Positions 15,894 through 24,418 of a stretch of DNA of 64,000 nucleotides are shown here, one piece after another. This DNA comes from Candidatus Parcubacteria bacterium (GTDB taxonomy: Bacteria; Patescibacteriota; Microgenomatia; UBA12405), in assembly GCA_023443725.1 (NCBI GenBank), contig JAEZTF010000007.1, positions 124,001 to 188,000 of the forward strand. Reading direction: 5' to 3'. Position 1 is the first letter of the stretch, and each line of letters starts with the position of its first letter. The notes beneath the pieces were generated by a model, which searched no databases, was not told the DNA's origin, and worked only from the letters and a program-made list of their open reading frames with translations. Made by a program: the position numbers and the translations under genes.

Positions 15894-16814
15894 TTATTCC
15901 AAACCTAACTCAATCATTTTATCTAATAACTGACTATAACTTATACCAGCACTTTTTGCCTCTTTGGGCAAAAGTGAATTTGGTGTCATTCCTGGGATCG
16001 TATTTATTTCCAAAATCACCGGTCTTTCTCCATTTACAATAAAATCCACTCTGGCCATTCCCCTACCATTTATTAATTTAAAAACTTTTAAAGAATAATC
16101 TTGAATTTTTTTTGTTATTTCTTTTGATAATCTAGCCGGCACTATCTCTTCACATTTTCCCAATTTATATTTGGCCTCATAATCAAAGAAATTATTTTTG
16201 GGACAAATTTCTATCACTGGCAAAGCCATTACATTTTTATTTCCCAATAAACCACATGACACTTCAATTCCAGGCACAAATTCTTCTATCAAAACTCTAT
16301 CATCAAATTTAAAGGCCAACTCCAAAGCCATATCTAATTTTTCTAAACTATCAACAATGCTTACTCCAACACTTGATCCTTGAGTTGCCGGTTTTGTTAT
16401 CCATTTTTCTCCCAATATTTTTACTCGATCCAAATCGACAAGTTCATTTTTCTTTACTTCAATTCCTTTTGGTATTGGCAAACCATTTTCTTCCATTAAT
16501 TTCTTAAATCTCGACTTATCTATGCCAATTGCCGATGCTTTTGATCCACACCCTACAAATTTTATTCCCTCATCTTCCAATATTTTTTGAACTGTCCCAT
16601 CTTCTCCAATTCCACCATGAATTATTATAAAAACTACATCTGGACTTATTTCTTTTATCTTTTTTATATCCAAACATCCATTTTCAACAACCATTGAATC
16701 AATCTCATATTTCTCTTGATCAAAATTTCTTAAAACTTCTTTTCCAGAAGACAATGAAACTTCATGTTCCGTTCCCCCACCACCCATCAAAACCAAAATC
16801 TTCTTTTTTTTCAT
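15894..16814 (-). CDS. ddl: D-alanine--D-alanine ligase
   Basis: Joins two D-alanines for peptidoglycan precursors. ATP-grasp features: N-terminal GGGGTEHEVSLSSG near residue 12, IIHGGIGEDGTVQ near 64, KPATQGSSVGVS near 142, EEFVPGIEVSCGLLG near 178 and ARVDFIVNGERPVILEINTIPGMTPNSLLPKEA near 254 (split across metal-binding residues). Length 306 is typical. It is divergent from murF, whose product uses D-Ala-D-Ala. A TAAAAT lies 9 nt before the ATG on the minus strand. Confidence 0.96.
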   Translation of the reverse strand: MKKKKILVLMGGGGTEHEVSLSSGKEVLRNFDQEKYEIDSMVVENGCLDIKKIKEISPDVVFIIIHGGIGEDGTVQKILEDEGIKFVGCGSKASAIGIDKSRFKKLMEENGLPIPKGIEVKKNELVDLDRVKILGEKWITKPATQGSSVGVSIVDSLEKLDMALELAFKFDDRVLIEEFVPGIEVSCGLLGNKNVMALPVIEICPKNNFFDYEAKYKLGKCEEIVPARLSKEITKKIQDYSLKVFKLINGRGMARVDFIVNGERPVILEINTIPGMTPNSLLPKEAKSAGISYSQLLDKMIELGLE

Positions 16815-16834
16815 CTTAGATCTATTTTAACTGA

Positions 16835-16840
16835 TAAAAT
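16835..16840 (+). promoter_or_regulatory. -10 box of murF, leaderless configuration
   Basis: TAAAAT followed by 6 nt and the GTG start. The 32 bp gap to ddl carries both divergent -10 boxes. Confidence 0.5.
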
Positions 16841-16846
16841 ACATTA

Positions 16847-18049
16847 GTGAAAAAAAATATTTCTCTATTTGTTTTGGCTTACCTCAAATTTCTTGCCAAA
16901 ATCCAACTTAAAAAAATTAGACTAATTCAAAAATTAAAACATCGACAACTTGATATCGTTGGTATCACAGGGTCTGCCGGAAAAAGTTCCACCTTATTTG
17001 CCTGCCAATCTGTTTTATCTCCTCATTTGAAAATTAAAACCAACGATGGCTACAATTCTGAATCTGGACTCCCTTTGGCTATTATTGGATTAAAAATCAA
17101 AAATTATAGTTTTTTTTCCTGGTTAAAAATTCTTCTTCTTTCTCCTCTAAAAATTTTAATCAATTGGCAAGGTTTTGATGTTTTAATTTTGGAAATGGGA
17201 GTCGATTCCCCTATTTGGCCCAAGAATATGGATTATCTTTTATCAATTGTTAAACCAAACATTGGTATTTTTCTCAATGTTAGTTCGGTTCATCTAAACA
17301 AATTTGATTCTCTTGATCAAATTGCGAGTCAAAAAGCCAAGTTAGTTAATCAAGCCAAAACTGCCATTATTAATGACCAAGATAAGTTGGTCAAAAAATA
17401 CACTCAAAACAAAAATATAATAAATATTATTCCCACCAAAATAAAATTTACCAATTTTTATTTGCCTGATATTTATCAAACCAGTTTTGGTGCCGCCCTT
17501 TCTTTGGCCCGAATTTTTAATATTAATTATAAAGATGCCATTAAAAGTCTTCAAACTAATTTTTCTCTACCACCATCTCGATCATCAATTTTAAAAGGCA
17601 TCAAAAATACTACTATTATAGATAGTTCTTATAATTCTTCTCCCATTGCTTGTCAAAAAATGCTTGAATTTTTAGATACTTTTAAAACTAGAAAAATTGC
17701 TATCCTTGGTGACATGCGAGAGTTAGGTTCACTAAATGAGTCAGAACATAACAAAATATATCAGCAAGCTATTAAAACTGCTGATCTTTTGATTAGTGTT
17801 GGTCCAGAAACCAAAAAATATTTTGGTGATAGATCAAATAAATTTTCTAATTGGTGGACCGCAGCAGAATTTTTAAAACAACAAATCAAAGGTAGTGAAA
17901 CTATTTTGGTCAAAGGTTCTCAAAACACCATTTATCTTGAAGAGCTAGTCAAATCAATTCTTCAAAATCCATCTGATTCTTCTAAACTTTGTCGTCAATC
18001 TGCTTGGTGGCTAAAAACAAAAAATAATTTTAAAAACCAAAGTAAATAA
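16847..18049 (+). CDS. murF: UDP-N-acetylmuramoyl-tripeptide--D-alanyl-D-alanine ligase (MurF-type Mur ligase)
   Basis: Adds D-Ala-D-Ala to the peptidoglycan precursor. The ATP loop is ITGSAGKSST near residue 40, the central domain has LEMGVDSPIWP near 115, and the C-terminal domain has IIDSSYNSSPIACQKMLEFL with ILGDMRELG, matching the MurF SYNANP/LGDM pattern. At 400 residues it is slightly short because the N-terminal substrate domain is reduced: the first ~35 residues are a hydrophobic/basic helix instead. It starts with GTG and is divergent from ddl. Confidence 0.9.
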   Translation: MKKNISLFVLAYLKFLAKIQLKKIRLIQKLKHRQLDIVGITGSAGKSSTLFACQSVLSPHLKIKTNDGYNSESGLPLAIIGLKIKNYSFFSWLKILLLSPLKILINWQGFDVLILEMGVDSPIWPKNMDYLLSIVKPNIGIFLNVSSVHLNKFDSLDQIASQKAKLVNQAKTAIINDQDKLVKKYTQNKNIINIIPTKIKFTNFYLPDIYQTSFGAALSLARIFNINYKDAIKSLQTNFSLPPSRSSILKGIKNTTIIDSSYNSSPIACQKMLEFLDTFKTRKIAILGDMRELGSLNESEHNKIYQQAIKTADLLISVGPETKKYFGDRSNKFSNWWTAAEFLKQQIKGSETILVKGSQNTIYLEELVKSILQNPSDSSKLCRQSAWWLKTKNNFKNQSK

Positions 18050-18117
18050 ATCTATCCCCCTTTTGTAACGTTTTTTGTAAATGCTATAATTCCCAAACCT
18101 GCCAAAAAACTAATAAC

Positions 18118-19455
18118 ATGGCATCACCAGAACAACCAACAATAGCACAGGAAAAAATTACTTCCGTTTTGATATCGCCTGGTGAAATGCCCCAAACCAG
18201 AGAAATAAATCAAAAACAAATTTCCGGAGAGTTAGTCACAATTAAACAAGAATTTGATTCATGGTTACCAGAAGATCATTATGATGTTACTTTTTATCAA
18301 GCAATTACTATATGTTTTAACGGTAGTGAAACCTCCTATTTAGTTAGGGACCCCCACAAATTAAAACAGCTCAAAGACGATATTTTTCAAATTTTAGATG
18401 AAAAGAAATTAACGTTATCTAAATTAATTACATCAATTTTTGTGACAAGTTATGATTATGACCTACTATCATTATTTGATAACGATCGGCATCTAAGAAA
18501 AAGTTTTTTAAAAGAAATTTTTGAAGAAAATAAAGGTCCTGAAAATCATCAAAAAAGAAGAGAATTAGTCCTAAAAGCTATAGATAGTGGAGAAGCTTAT
18601 CGTCACAAACCAACTAAAATAGAAACTCAAAAAACTGTCAAAAAGCCAAAAACCAACAATACAGAAACAAAAAAATCTACAAAAATAAAAACTCAGAATG
18701 TCACTAATGAACCAAAAAAAGAAACTAAACCAAAAATTATTCAAAATAATCCAATTACATCAATTACAGAAAAGATACCGAGCATTGAAGTTTATTCAAT
18801 AAGTGGTACTTTTTTTGAAGAATTAAAAAAAGTTCAAGTTTTAAAAAATGCATTTTCAAACGCAGCCATCTTCCCTGAAAAAATTTCATTAGAAAAAGCA
18901 ATGAAACTAGTCCATCCAAAATACGCAGACACCGAAACAAAACCGTCATTCTTTAATCAAAAATACAAACAAGTTCTTGAATCTTGGCTTCAAGATAATT
19001 TACCCAAATATGGTCTTAGTAATATTGATGGTATAGATAAATCATTTTTTATTTTTCTAAAAGCTAATCCCAAACTTGTTGATCTATTCAACCAAGGATC
19101 TCTAATTGGTCTTAATGAATCAAATCTAAAAGATATAATCGCCTTTTTCCCAGGTGAATATTATTATACGGTCCAAAAAACAATTTCGAGATCTTTAGCA
19201 GAGATTTTTCAAACAATTCATTATGATGACGAAACTATTCAAAGAATATTAGAAGAATGTCATAAAAAAATAGGATATGAAGTTGATCCTGAAAATGAGA
19301 TAAAAATACGAGAGCTTGTAAGAAAAACTTGCGCAAAAAATTTACCTAATAATTTATACCAACCAGTAATACTAAAACAACCATCATTAAAAAAATTTCC
19401 ACCAAATAAAAGATCATATAGCCCTCAAAATAAAAAAACTAAAGAATCTCTATAA
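18118..19455 (+). CDS. Uncharacterised protein with Lys/Thr-rich linker
   Basis: I do not recognise this 445-residue protein. Residues ~1-160 form a helical, acidic domain. Residues ~160-215 are a low-complexity linker rich in Lys, Thr, Pro and Glu (KPKTNNTETKKSTKIKTQN). Residues ~225-415 form a second helical domain, and the tail is basic and Pro/Ser-rich. No signal peptide or membrane helix is seen, so it is probably cytoplasmic. A TGCTATAAT element ends about 30 nt before the ATG. Its 3' end overlaps the convergent HAD gene by 6 bp. Confidence 0.6.
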   Translation: MASPEQPTIAQEKITSVLISPGEMPQTREINQKQISGELVTIKQEFDSWLPEDHYDVTFYQAITICFNGSETSYLVRDPHKLKQLKDDIFQILDEKKLTLSKLITSIFVTSYDYDLLSLFDNDRHLRKSFLKEIFEENKGPENHQKRRELVLKAIDSGEAYRHKPTKIETQKTVKKPKTNNTETKKSTKIKTQNVTNEPKKETKPKIIQNNPITSITEKIPSIEVYSISGTFFEELKKVQVLKNAFSNAAIFPEKISLEKAMKLVHPKYADTETKPSFFNQKYKQVLESWLQDNLPKYGLSNIDGIDKSFFIFLKANPKLVDLFNQGSLIGLNESNLKDIIAFFPGEYYYTVQKTISRSLAEIFQTIHYDDETIQRILEECHKKIGYEVDPENEIKIRELVRKTCAKNLPNNLYQPVILKQPSLKKFPPNKRSYSPQNKKTKESL

Positions 19456-20070
19456 AATCTTAAATAATTTATTTATCTTTCCGATTAAAAAATCCGGTTT
19501 GTTTTTTGCTAATAATTTTTCATCACTAAATCCCCAAGTCACTGCCGCTATTTTTATCCCGATTTTTTTACACGCCTCAATATCTCTTACTTCATCACCC
19601 ACATATAAAACTTGATCTTTATTTAATTTTCTTGTTTTCAAAATATTTTTTATTACTCTAGTTTTTCCAAACAAACTTCCCTTGCCCACAACATAATCAA
19701 ACATTTCAATTTTATTTTTCTTTAAAAATTCTTTGATATTTTCTTCACTATTTGTCGAAATTATCCCCAAAGTAAGTCCTCTTTTTTTTAGTTCCATCAA
19801 CATTTCTTTTGTGCCTTCAAATGGTTCAACTGATTTTATTTTTTGATTCATCAGTTTTTTACCCATTTTTAATATTTTTAATATTTTCCAAACAGAAATA
19901 TTTCTTTTTTTAATTAACTCAGCCACACCTTGTTCTTTATAAATTTTAAGTTCTTTTTCTCCAAATTTTTCAAAACCAAATTCTTTTTTATGCTCTTCAA
20001 AAATTTCCATCATCGCTCCAAAACTATCCGCTATCGTTCCATCAAAATCAAAAATTATTTCTTTAAACAT
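19450..20070 (-). CDS. HAD-superfamily hydrolase, phosphoglycolate-phosphatase-like
   Basis: Motif I is FDFDGTIADS at residues 7-16 (nucleophile Asp), motif II is LGIISTNS near 98, the conserved Lys is in GKTRVIK near 135 and motif IV is VLYVGDEVRDIEACKKIG near 157. A helical cap lies between motifs I and II, as in the phosphoglycolate phosphatase/beta-phosphoglucomutase class. The exact substrate cannot be read from sequence. It sits 3 bp after the gene at 20074. Confidence 0.85.
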   Translation of the reverse strand: MFKEIIFDFDGTIADSFGAMMEIFEEHKKEFGFEKFGEKELKIYKEQGVAELIKKRNISVWKILKILKMGKKLMNQKIKSVEPFEGTKEMLMELKKRGLTLGIISTNSEENIKEFLKKNKIEMFDYVVGKGSLFGKTRVIKNILKTRKLNKDQVLYVGDEVRDIEACKKIGIKIAAVTWGFSDEKLLAKNKPDFLIGKINKLFKIL

Positions 20071-20073
20071 TTC

Positions 20074-20646
20074 CTATTTAAAATCCTTCTCTTTTTTCAT
20101 TTCTCTTTCAATTAGATTTCTCAAAAACACCGATTTTGGAATCATTCTTTTTTGTGTCACCCAATCAAGATAAGTTAAAATCTTTGGGCTAACAAAAAAA
20201 TTAAATCTCACATCAACCAAAGCTGCTACTTTTTTAAGAGTTGTTTTAATTACTTCTTCTACATTTTCATTATCATATTCCACCAAAAAAAGTTTTTGAT
20301 CCGCAATTCCTCCAATAAAAATTGGTTTGGATTCTGATTTATATAAAGCAATTACTGGTTTATTCATTTCTAAAGCTTGTGCAATCAAGTAACCAGCAGA
20401 CATACTATGACCAGATACTTCTATCACTACTAATTCAGCTTTTTTTAAACTCTTAATTGATTCTTCATAATTACTTCTTTTAAATTGAAGTGATTCGTTT
20501 TTAAGATCTCTTACTCCAGATTTAATTAGTTTCAATACTTTATCACTTACCATTTTATTACCATCAGCTAAAACCTCATACATTCGTTTATACAAAGTCA
20601 CATCTTTACCCACCAATCTTGATGATGCTACAAAATATACCTGCAT
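20074..20646 (-). CDS. Nucleoside 2-deoxyribosyltransferase-like protein
   Basis: The 190-residue protein starts with VYFVASSR and has AELVVIEVSGHSMSAGYLIAQALEMNKPVIALYK around residues 70-105, which resembles the nucleoside deoxyribosyltransferase/DNPH1 fold where a Glu and the following Gly-Tyr segment contact the substrate. The C-terminal ~60 residues are a helical extension with a ribbon-helix-helix-like look (SPKILTYLDWVTQKRMIPKSVFLRNLIE). Function in nucleotide salvage or sanitation is an inference. It forms a pair with the HAD gene. Confidence 0.55.
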   Translation of the reverse strand: MQVYFVASSRLVGKDVTLYKRMYEVLADGNKMVSDKVLKLIKSGVRDLKNESLQFKRSNYEESIKSLKKAELVVIEVSGHSMSAGYLIAQALEMNKPVIALYKSESKPIFIGGIADQKLFLVEYDNENVEEVIKTTLKKVAALVDVRFNFFVSPKILTYLDWVTQKRMIPKSVFLRNLIEREMKKEKDFK

Positions 20647-20658
20647 AAACCAATTATA

Positions 20659-21753
20659 CTATAAAGTTCCCAACTTTTGGCTAAAAAATTCTATATCCAT
20701 TTTAGCTACATCATCCCAACTTTGTTTTAAGTTATGATCATTATCTTTTCTAATATCTAGACTAACTTCTTTATTTAATTTTTTAAGTTTATTTTGTAAA
20801 TCTTTTTGCCAACTAACCTTACACCATTCGTCAGCCGTTCCCTGATGAATCAATATTGGAGATTGGATATTATTATAAAAATTATCAATAGAATAAAGTT
20901 TACTGTCATATTCTTTCTCAAATTGATCAATTCTATCTTTCACAATTTTTCCTGATTCACTATTTTCATCAATCGTTTCCAAAACACTTTTGGGGAATGG
21001 ATTAGTCATCGGTGCCCACAAAACCGTCGGATAATTTTTGCCAGTAATTTCTAAGACTGATATGGCAATTTGCCCCCCATTACTATGTGCCCAAATCCCA
21101 ATTTTTCCGCTATCAACAAAATCTAAACTTTTTACCGACTCAATTAAATCCAATACACTAACCGGTTTTTCAAATCTGGCTTCCAAAATATCTGTTGATT
21201 CTTGGTCTGATAATCCAAATCCCAAAAAATCTAAACTAACCGTCACAAACCCATTTCTGGCCAATTCATCAGCCATTTTCCAACTTCCAGAACCAATAAA
21301 ATAACCTTGTGATTCAGCAAATCCTCGTATCATAATTATTGCCGGTAATTTATTACTTTTAGTAGTTATTGGAATGTTCATCATTCCAGAAATTTTTTTT
21401 CCATTTGATTCAAAACTAATTGCTTTACTTTCAAAATTATTTTCCTTTTTTATTCCCTCTTCTTCATATTTTTTTAAAACTGTCTTTCTCGCTTCTTCTA
21501 CTACTAATAATTTTCCAATTGTTTTAATTTCTGAAGACTGATTTTTTCTTTTTTTTAAATTTTCAAAATTATATTGTGCTAAGTAACCAACATTTTTTTC
21601 TATTTTTTTATTTTCTTTGTTACCACTAAATTTAATATCACTAACCGGATTTGTAAATTCTGTCTCCAGTCTCCACCATCCCATTTTCCAACTGATCAGT
21701 CCTCCTCCTACCAACAAAACCAACACCATTAATAATATTTTCCAAAACTTCAT
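20659..21753 (-). CDS. Membrane-anchored alpha/beta hydrolase (acylaminoacyl-peptidase-like)
   Basis: An N-terminal helix (MKFWKILLMVLVLLVGG) anchors a hydrolase domain. The nucleophile elbow is GIWAHSNGG near residue 220, the acid is likely in HQGTADEWC near 315, and the His is in DNDHNL near 343, the order of the prolyl-oligopeptidase/dienelactone-like group. I start at the ATG at 21753, giving 364 residues, because it immediately opens the membrane helix and has TAAAAT 7 nt upstream; the frame itself extends to 21795. The substrate is unknown. Confidence 0.8.
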   Translation of the reverse strand: MKFWKILLMVLVLLVGGGLISWKMGWWRLETEFTNPVSDIKFSGNKENKKIEKNVGYLAQYNFENLKKRKNQSSEIKTIGKLLVVEEARKTVLKKYEEEGIKKENNFESKAISFESNGKKISGMMNIPITTKSNKLPAIIMIRGFAESQGYFIGSGSWKMADELARNGFVTVSLDFLGFGLSDQESTDILEARFEKPVSVLDLIESVKSLDFVDSGKIGIWAHSNGGQIAISVLEITGKNYPTVLWAPMTNPFPKSVLETIDENSESGKIVKDRIDQFEKEYDSKLYSIDNFYNNIQSPILIHQGTADEWCKVSWQKDLQNKLKKLNKEVSLDIRKDNDHNLKQSWDDVAKMDIEFFSQKLGTL

Positions 21754-21944
21754 TATTTTAATTTTACAATTAATATCATCTTTTAAGCTTGACAAGTTTT
21801 CTCATCTCAATTACAATCACCACCATATTTAACTTAATAGCAAGCTAAATTAAATACTACAAAATAGTATTTTGTTCCTTTCCAGTTTATCTAAAAATAT
21901 GGGATTATTGGCAAAAGCCAATAAAATAAAGGGAGGGTATTTAA

Positions 21945-22127
21945 ATGTCTCAACAAAGTAACGCCTACACCAGAAGTTACAACCCAAACGAACCCAGCAC
22001 CAACGGTAGATCGTTTACCCGAAACGGTCTAAGCAGCCAAAAAACCAGGCCGATACCAACATATCAACCTGATAAAAAAGGCACATCCCCCAAAGGAAAG
22101 AAAAGAAAAAGTCTTTCAATCTTTTAG
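21945..22127 (+). CDS. Small basic disordered orphan protein
   Basis: A 60-residue protein rich in Ser, Thr, Pro, Asn, Lys and Arg with no hydrophobic core, so probably unfolded alone. The lysine-rich tail (KKGTSPKGKKRKS) could bind nucleic acid. It is judged real because AAAGGGAGGG lies 7 nt before the ATG and a perfect 16 bp terminator stem follows 15 bp after the stop. No relative is recognised. Confidence 0.6.
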   Translation: MSQQSNAYTRSYNPNEPSTNGRSFTRNGLSSQKTRPIPTYQPDKKGTSPKGKKRKSLSIF

Positions 22128-22141
22128 ATAAACTCCATTTT

Positions 22142-22195
22142 GGATATTGTTGTAGACACTTTTGTGTCAACCCCGTCTACAACAATATCCTTTTT
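22142..22195 (+). terminator. Long-stem terminator after the 21945 gene
   Basis: GGATATTGTTGTAGAC pairs perfectly with GTCTACAACAATATCC (16 bp), loop about 17 nt, followed by TTTTT. Confidence 0.9.
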
Positions 22196-22217
22196 CCCCT
22201 TTTAATTCACTCTATAT

Positions 22218-22247
22218 ATTGACCATATTATTGTTTCTAAGGTAAAA
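22218..22247 (+). promoter_or_regulatory. Promoter of the 22368 gene
   Basis: TTGACC and TAAAAT spaced by 18 bp. The leader of roughly 115 nt contains AAATTTTGG/CCAAAATTT and TCAACA/TGTTGA hairpins. Boundaries are approximate to within a base or two. Confidence 0.5.
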
Positions 22248-22367
22248 TAGCCAAATTTTGGAAAAATAAGAATTTAGCTCTTTAAAACAAAACCAAAATT
22301 TAACAAATCTGATATCAACATTGAGGTAAGACAGTGTTGAAATATAAACGGAGGTATTTGTCACACA

Positions 22368-22652
22368 ATGGAAAAAGGTTATGTCGTAGTTAAAGGAAGT
22401 CATTCTTCAAACGAAGCTGACGCAATAAAAAATCGGCCTCCAGAAGGAGATGTCGAAGTTCTTATTCATGAGCTTAAAAGTCATGGACTCATTACACCAT
22501 CGTGTATTCCAGGGGAATATTTATCCGTAATTAATTTCTTGTCGACAAGAAAGAGCGAAGTCTCGGCTTTTGTCAGAAACAAAGGCTTTGATTTATACAT
22601 TTGTGTTCCTCTTTCAAAACCACCGGCAGGAAAACAGCGTTATTCAGAATGA
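22368..22652 (+). CDS. Small orphan protein
   Basis: A 94-residue soluble protein of unknown function with mixed alpha/beta composition (VEVLIHELKSHGLI, NKGFDLYICVPL). It is preceded by GGAGG about 12 nt before the ATG and by a structured leader, and followed by a GAGGTTGTG/CACAACCTC terminator. It is part of a run of four such genes between the hydrolase and rplJ. Confidence 0.6.
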   Translation: MEKGYVVVKGSHSSNEADAIKNRPPEGDVEVLIHELKSHGLITPSCIPGEYLSVINFLSTRKSEVSAFVRNKGFDLYICVPLSKPPAGKQRYSE

Positions 22653-22680
22653 CATATAAACCATAGTAATCGTCTCTAAC

Positions 22681-22736
22681 GAGGTTGTGTTTAGGGTTTT
22701 TACCCTTTTCTTACCAGCACAACCTCTTTCCCTTTT
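22681..22736 (+). terminator. Terminator after the 22368 gene
   Basis: GAGGTTGTG/CACAACCTC outer stem with an inner AGGGT...ACCCT stem, followed by a T-rich stretch. Confidence 0.75.
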
Positions 22737-22786
22737 TATCCCAAAAACTTGTATTTATTTATATTTTTTAGTAAAATTACCCCCTG

Positions 22787-22822
22787 TAAATTTTCAGAAA
22801 GCAATTTCTGTTTTTTTACGAA
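22787..22822 (+). promoter_or_regulatory. Terminator-like hairpin in the leader of the 22873 gene
   Basis: CAGAAA-GCAA-TTTCTG followed by seven T lies about 55 bp before the start codon and downstream of a TTGTAT-17 bp-TAAAAT promoter. This is the shape of a transcription attenuator. Confidence 0.5.
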
Positions 22823-22872
22823 CGTTCAAAATCTATAAAGAAAACAATAATAAGATAGAAGGAGACATTTTC

Positions 22873-23247
22873 ATGAATGATGGCAAGATCCTACCCTTTA
22901 GTATCGAAATGCTAAAAGTCAAACTTGTTGTTAATCCTAACTACAAGTTTGATGATCAAGAAAATCCCCCAGAAAAATATTTTCATCAACTTGTTGGTTT
23001 TTTCAACCGAAGCAGTAGTCAAACGGTTGAAATTCATGATGAAGATGGTTACATTTTGATTCCAATTAGCGAATCGGCTAACATCGAAATGTACAAATCT
23101 CTTTGGACCATTCATAAAATTCATAGTAAAAAACAAGAAAACACCGAAACAATTCCAAAACACATCGAACTAAAATTTACTACAGTAAAGTGCACCACCG
23201 AATCATTTGATAATTTTTTATACTTTTGTGCTGAAACAACTAGTTGA
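22873..23247 (+). CDS. Orphan protein, first gene of a coupled pair
   Basis: A 124-residue soluble protein of unknown function. The reading frame extends up to 22687, but GAAGGAG precedes the ATG at 22873 and the upstream part covers a promoter and hairpin, so I start there. It ends 17 bp before the next gene, whose ribosome-binding site overlaps the end of this one; both are likely made from one mRNA. Confidence 0.6.
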   Translation: MNDGKILPFSIEMLKVKLVVNPNYKFDDQENPPEKYFHQLVGFFNRSSSQTVEIHDEDGYILIPISESANIEMYKSLWTIHKIHSKKQENTETIPKHIELKFTTVKCTTESFDNFLYFCAETTS

Positions 23248-23264
23248 AAGGAGGTTCTGTTTGT

Positions 23265-23558
23265 ATGACACAAACATTATTTGGTCAGAGACACCTTATG
23301 ATCAAAATTCTCAACAAAGAATCAGAAAAAGATCAAACAGGCAAAAGTCCACAAGACTATCAACAAGGGATCATTGAAGATTGTCTCAATGTCGTCTTGC
23401 GTGAAAACAAAGCCATTGGAATCGATGTTATCAAACTTCTCAAGCCCATAGACCCTCGTCAATTCGACGATGAAGTCAGTTCTTTAGAAGGTCTAATCAA
23501 ACAATATGTAATGGAATACGAATTAGACAATCTTAGGTTCACTATCACTTATTGTTAA
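23265..23558 (+). CDS. Orphan protein, second gene of a coupled pair
   Basis: A 97-residue helical, acidic protein of unknown function. The ATG at 23265 is preceded by AAAGGAGG, so the TTG at 23244 in the same frame is not the start. It is followed by a strong terminator. Confidence 0.6.
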   Translation: MTQTLFGQRHLMIKILNKESEKDQTGKSPQDYQQGIIEDCLNVVLRENKAIGIDVIKLLKPIDPRQFDDEVSSLEGLIKQYVMEYELDNLRFTITYC

Positions 23559-23572
23559 CTTTATGGATTTGT

Positions 23573-23640
23573 GGAAGCACGGAAACTTAACAAATTATTT
23601 AAAAAATAAAATGTTAAACTCCGTGCTTCCCAAATTCTCT
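23573..23640 (+). terminator. Terminator after the 22873-23558 pair
   Basis: GGAAGCACGG pairs with CCGTGCTTCC and TTAACA with TGTTAA, forming a long stem, then a T-rich tail. Confidence 0.8.
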
Positions 23641-23643
23641 TTA

Positions 23644-23672
23644 TTTACAATCCTAAATTATTAAGTTATAAT
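23644..23672 (+). promoter_or_regulatory. Promoter of rplJ-rplL
   Basis: TTTACA (23644-23649) and TATAAT (23667-23672) are 17 bp apart, about 200 bp before rplJ. Confidence 0.65.
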
Positions 23673-23682
23673 TCTCCATCAA

Positions 23683-23774
23683 CCGAAGACAGCCAGCATT
23701 CAAATAAGTCTAGCCGAGGCAAAACAATTTATTTTGTTTTATCTACACCTCGCATCTTCGGCGAGGTTTTTTTT
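23683..23774 (+). promoter_or_regulatory. Ribosomal protein L10 leader with terminator/antiterminator
   Basis: The sequence CCGAAGACAGC and a later GCCGAGG match the conserved core of the known bacterial L10 leader, where L10-L7/L12 binds its own mRNA. Two exclusive folds are visible: CCTCGC (23748-23753) can pair with GCGAGG (23761-23766) and is followed by eight T, an intrinsic terminator; or CCGAAGA (23683-23689) can pair with TCTTCGG (23755-23761) and GCCGAGG with CCTCGC, preventing it. Autoregulation by premature termination is inferred. Confidence 0.75.
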
Positions 23775-23776
23775 GT

Positions 23777-23843
23777 TAAATAGGTCTAAATTTGAACCGT
23801 AGGGCCAAATTTTGCCTATTTATCAAACTCCGATTTATCGGAG
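23777..23843 (+). promoter_or_regulatory. Additional hairpins upstream of rplJ
   Basis: TAAATAGG...CCTATTTA with an inner AAATTTG/CAAATTT stem, followed by CTCCGAT/ATCGGAG. They lie between the attenuator and the ATG. Confidence 0.5.
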
Positions 23844-23871
23844 TAAACAATTAAAATTTATTTAAAAACAA

Positions 23872-24384
23872 ATGCCAGCAATCAAAAAAATCGAACAAGT
23901 CGACCAAGTTGCTAAAAAATTAGCTGATGCTAAATCTGTAGCTTTGATTCAATATCAAGGTTTAAATGCTGCCGATATAGAGCAACTCCGAGCTAATATT
24001 CGTGCCAACGGTGGACAAATGGAAGTTGTCAAAAACTCTCTTATTACTCGTGCTTTAGAAAAAATGGGGATTAAACTCCCAGAAGTTCTTACTGGACCAA
24101 CCTCTATCACCTATTGTAATGACGATGAAGTTGCTCCTTTAAAAGAAATTGACAAAGTCAATAAAGCCAAAGAAGTAACTTCTTTTAAATATGGTATTTT
24201 TGACAAAAAACTTTTATCTCTTGATGAATTAAAAACTTTCATCAATTTACCTTCCAAAACCACTCTTATTTCTCAATTTGTTGGTGGTTTAGCCAACCCT
24301 CTTCAAAGATTGGCTTATGCTCTCCGTTACAACCAAACCAATTTGGTTTTAACTCTAAAAGCACTTGCTGAAAAGCAAAAATAA
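23872..24384 (+). CDS. rplJ: 50S ribosomal protein L10
   Basis: Base of the ribosomal stalk that carries L7/L12. Recognised from KKLADAKSVALIQYQGLNAADIEQLR-type N-terminus, the KNSLITRALEKMGI segment near residue 58, the LTGPTSITYCNDDEVAP segment near 75 and the C-terminal helix (NPLQRLAYALRYNQTNLVLTLKALAEK) that binds L7/L12. Length 170 is typical. It is expressed with rplL behind the L10 leader. Confidence 0.96.
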   Translation: MPAIKKIEQVDQVAKKLADAKSVALIQYQGLNAADIEQLRANIRANGGQMEVVKNSLITRALEKMGIKLPEVLTGPTSITYCNDDEVAPLKEIDKVNKAKEVTSFKYGIFDKKLLSLDELKTFINLPSKTTLISQFVGGLANPLQRLAYALRYNQTNLVLTLKALAEKQK

Positions 24385-24418
24385 AATTATTAATTATTTA
24401 TTAAAAATTTAAAAAAAT

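Noticed and set aside
22687..22872. Upstream extension of the 22873 gene
   Set aside because: It runs through a terminator, a promoter and a hairpin; the ribosome-binding site supports 22873.
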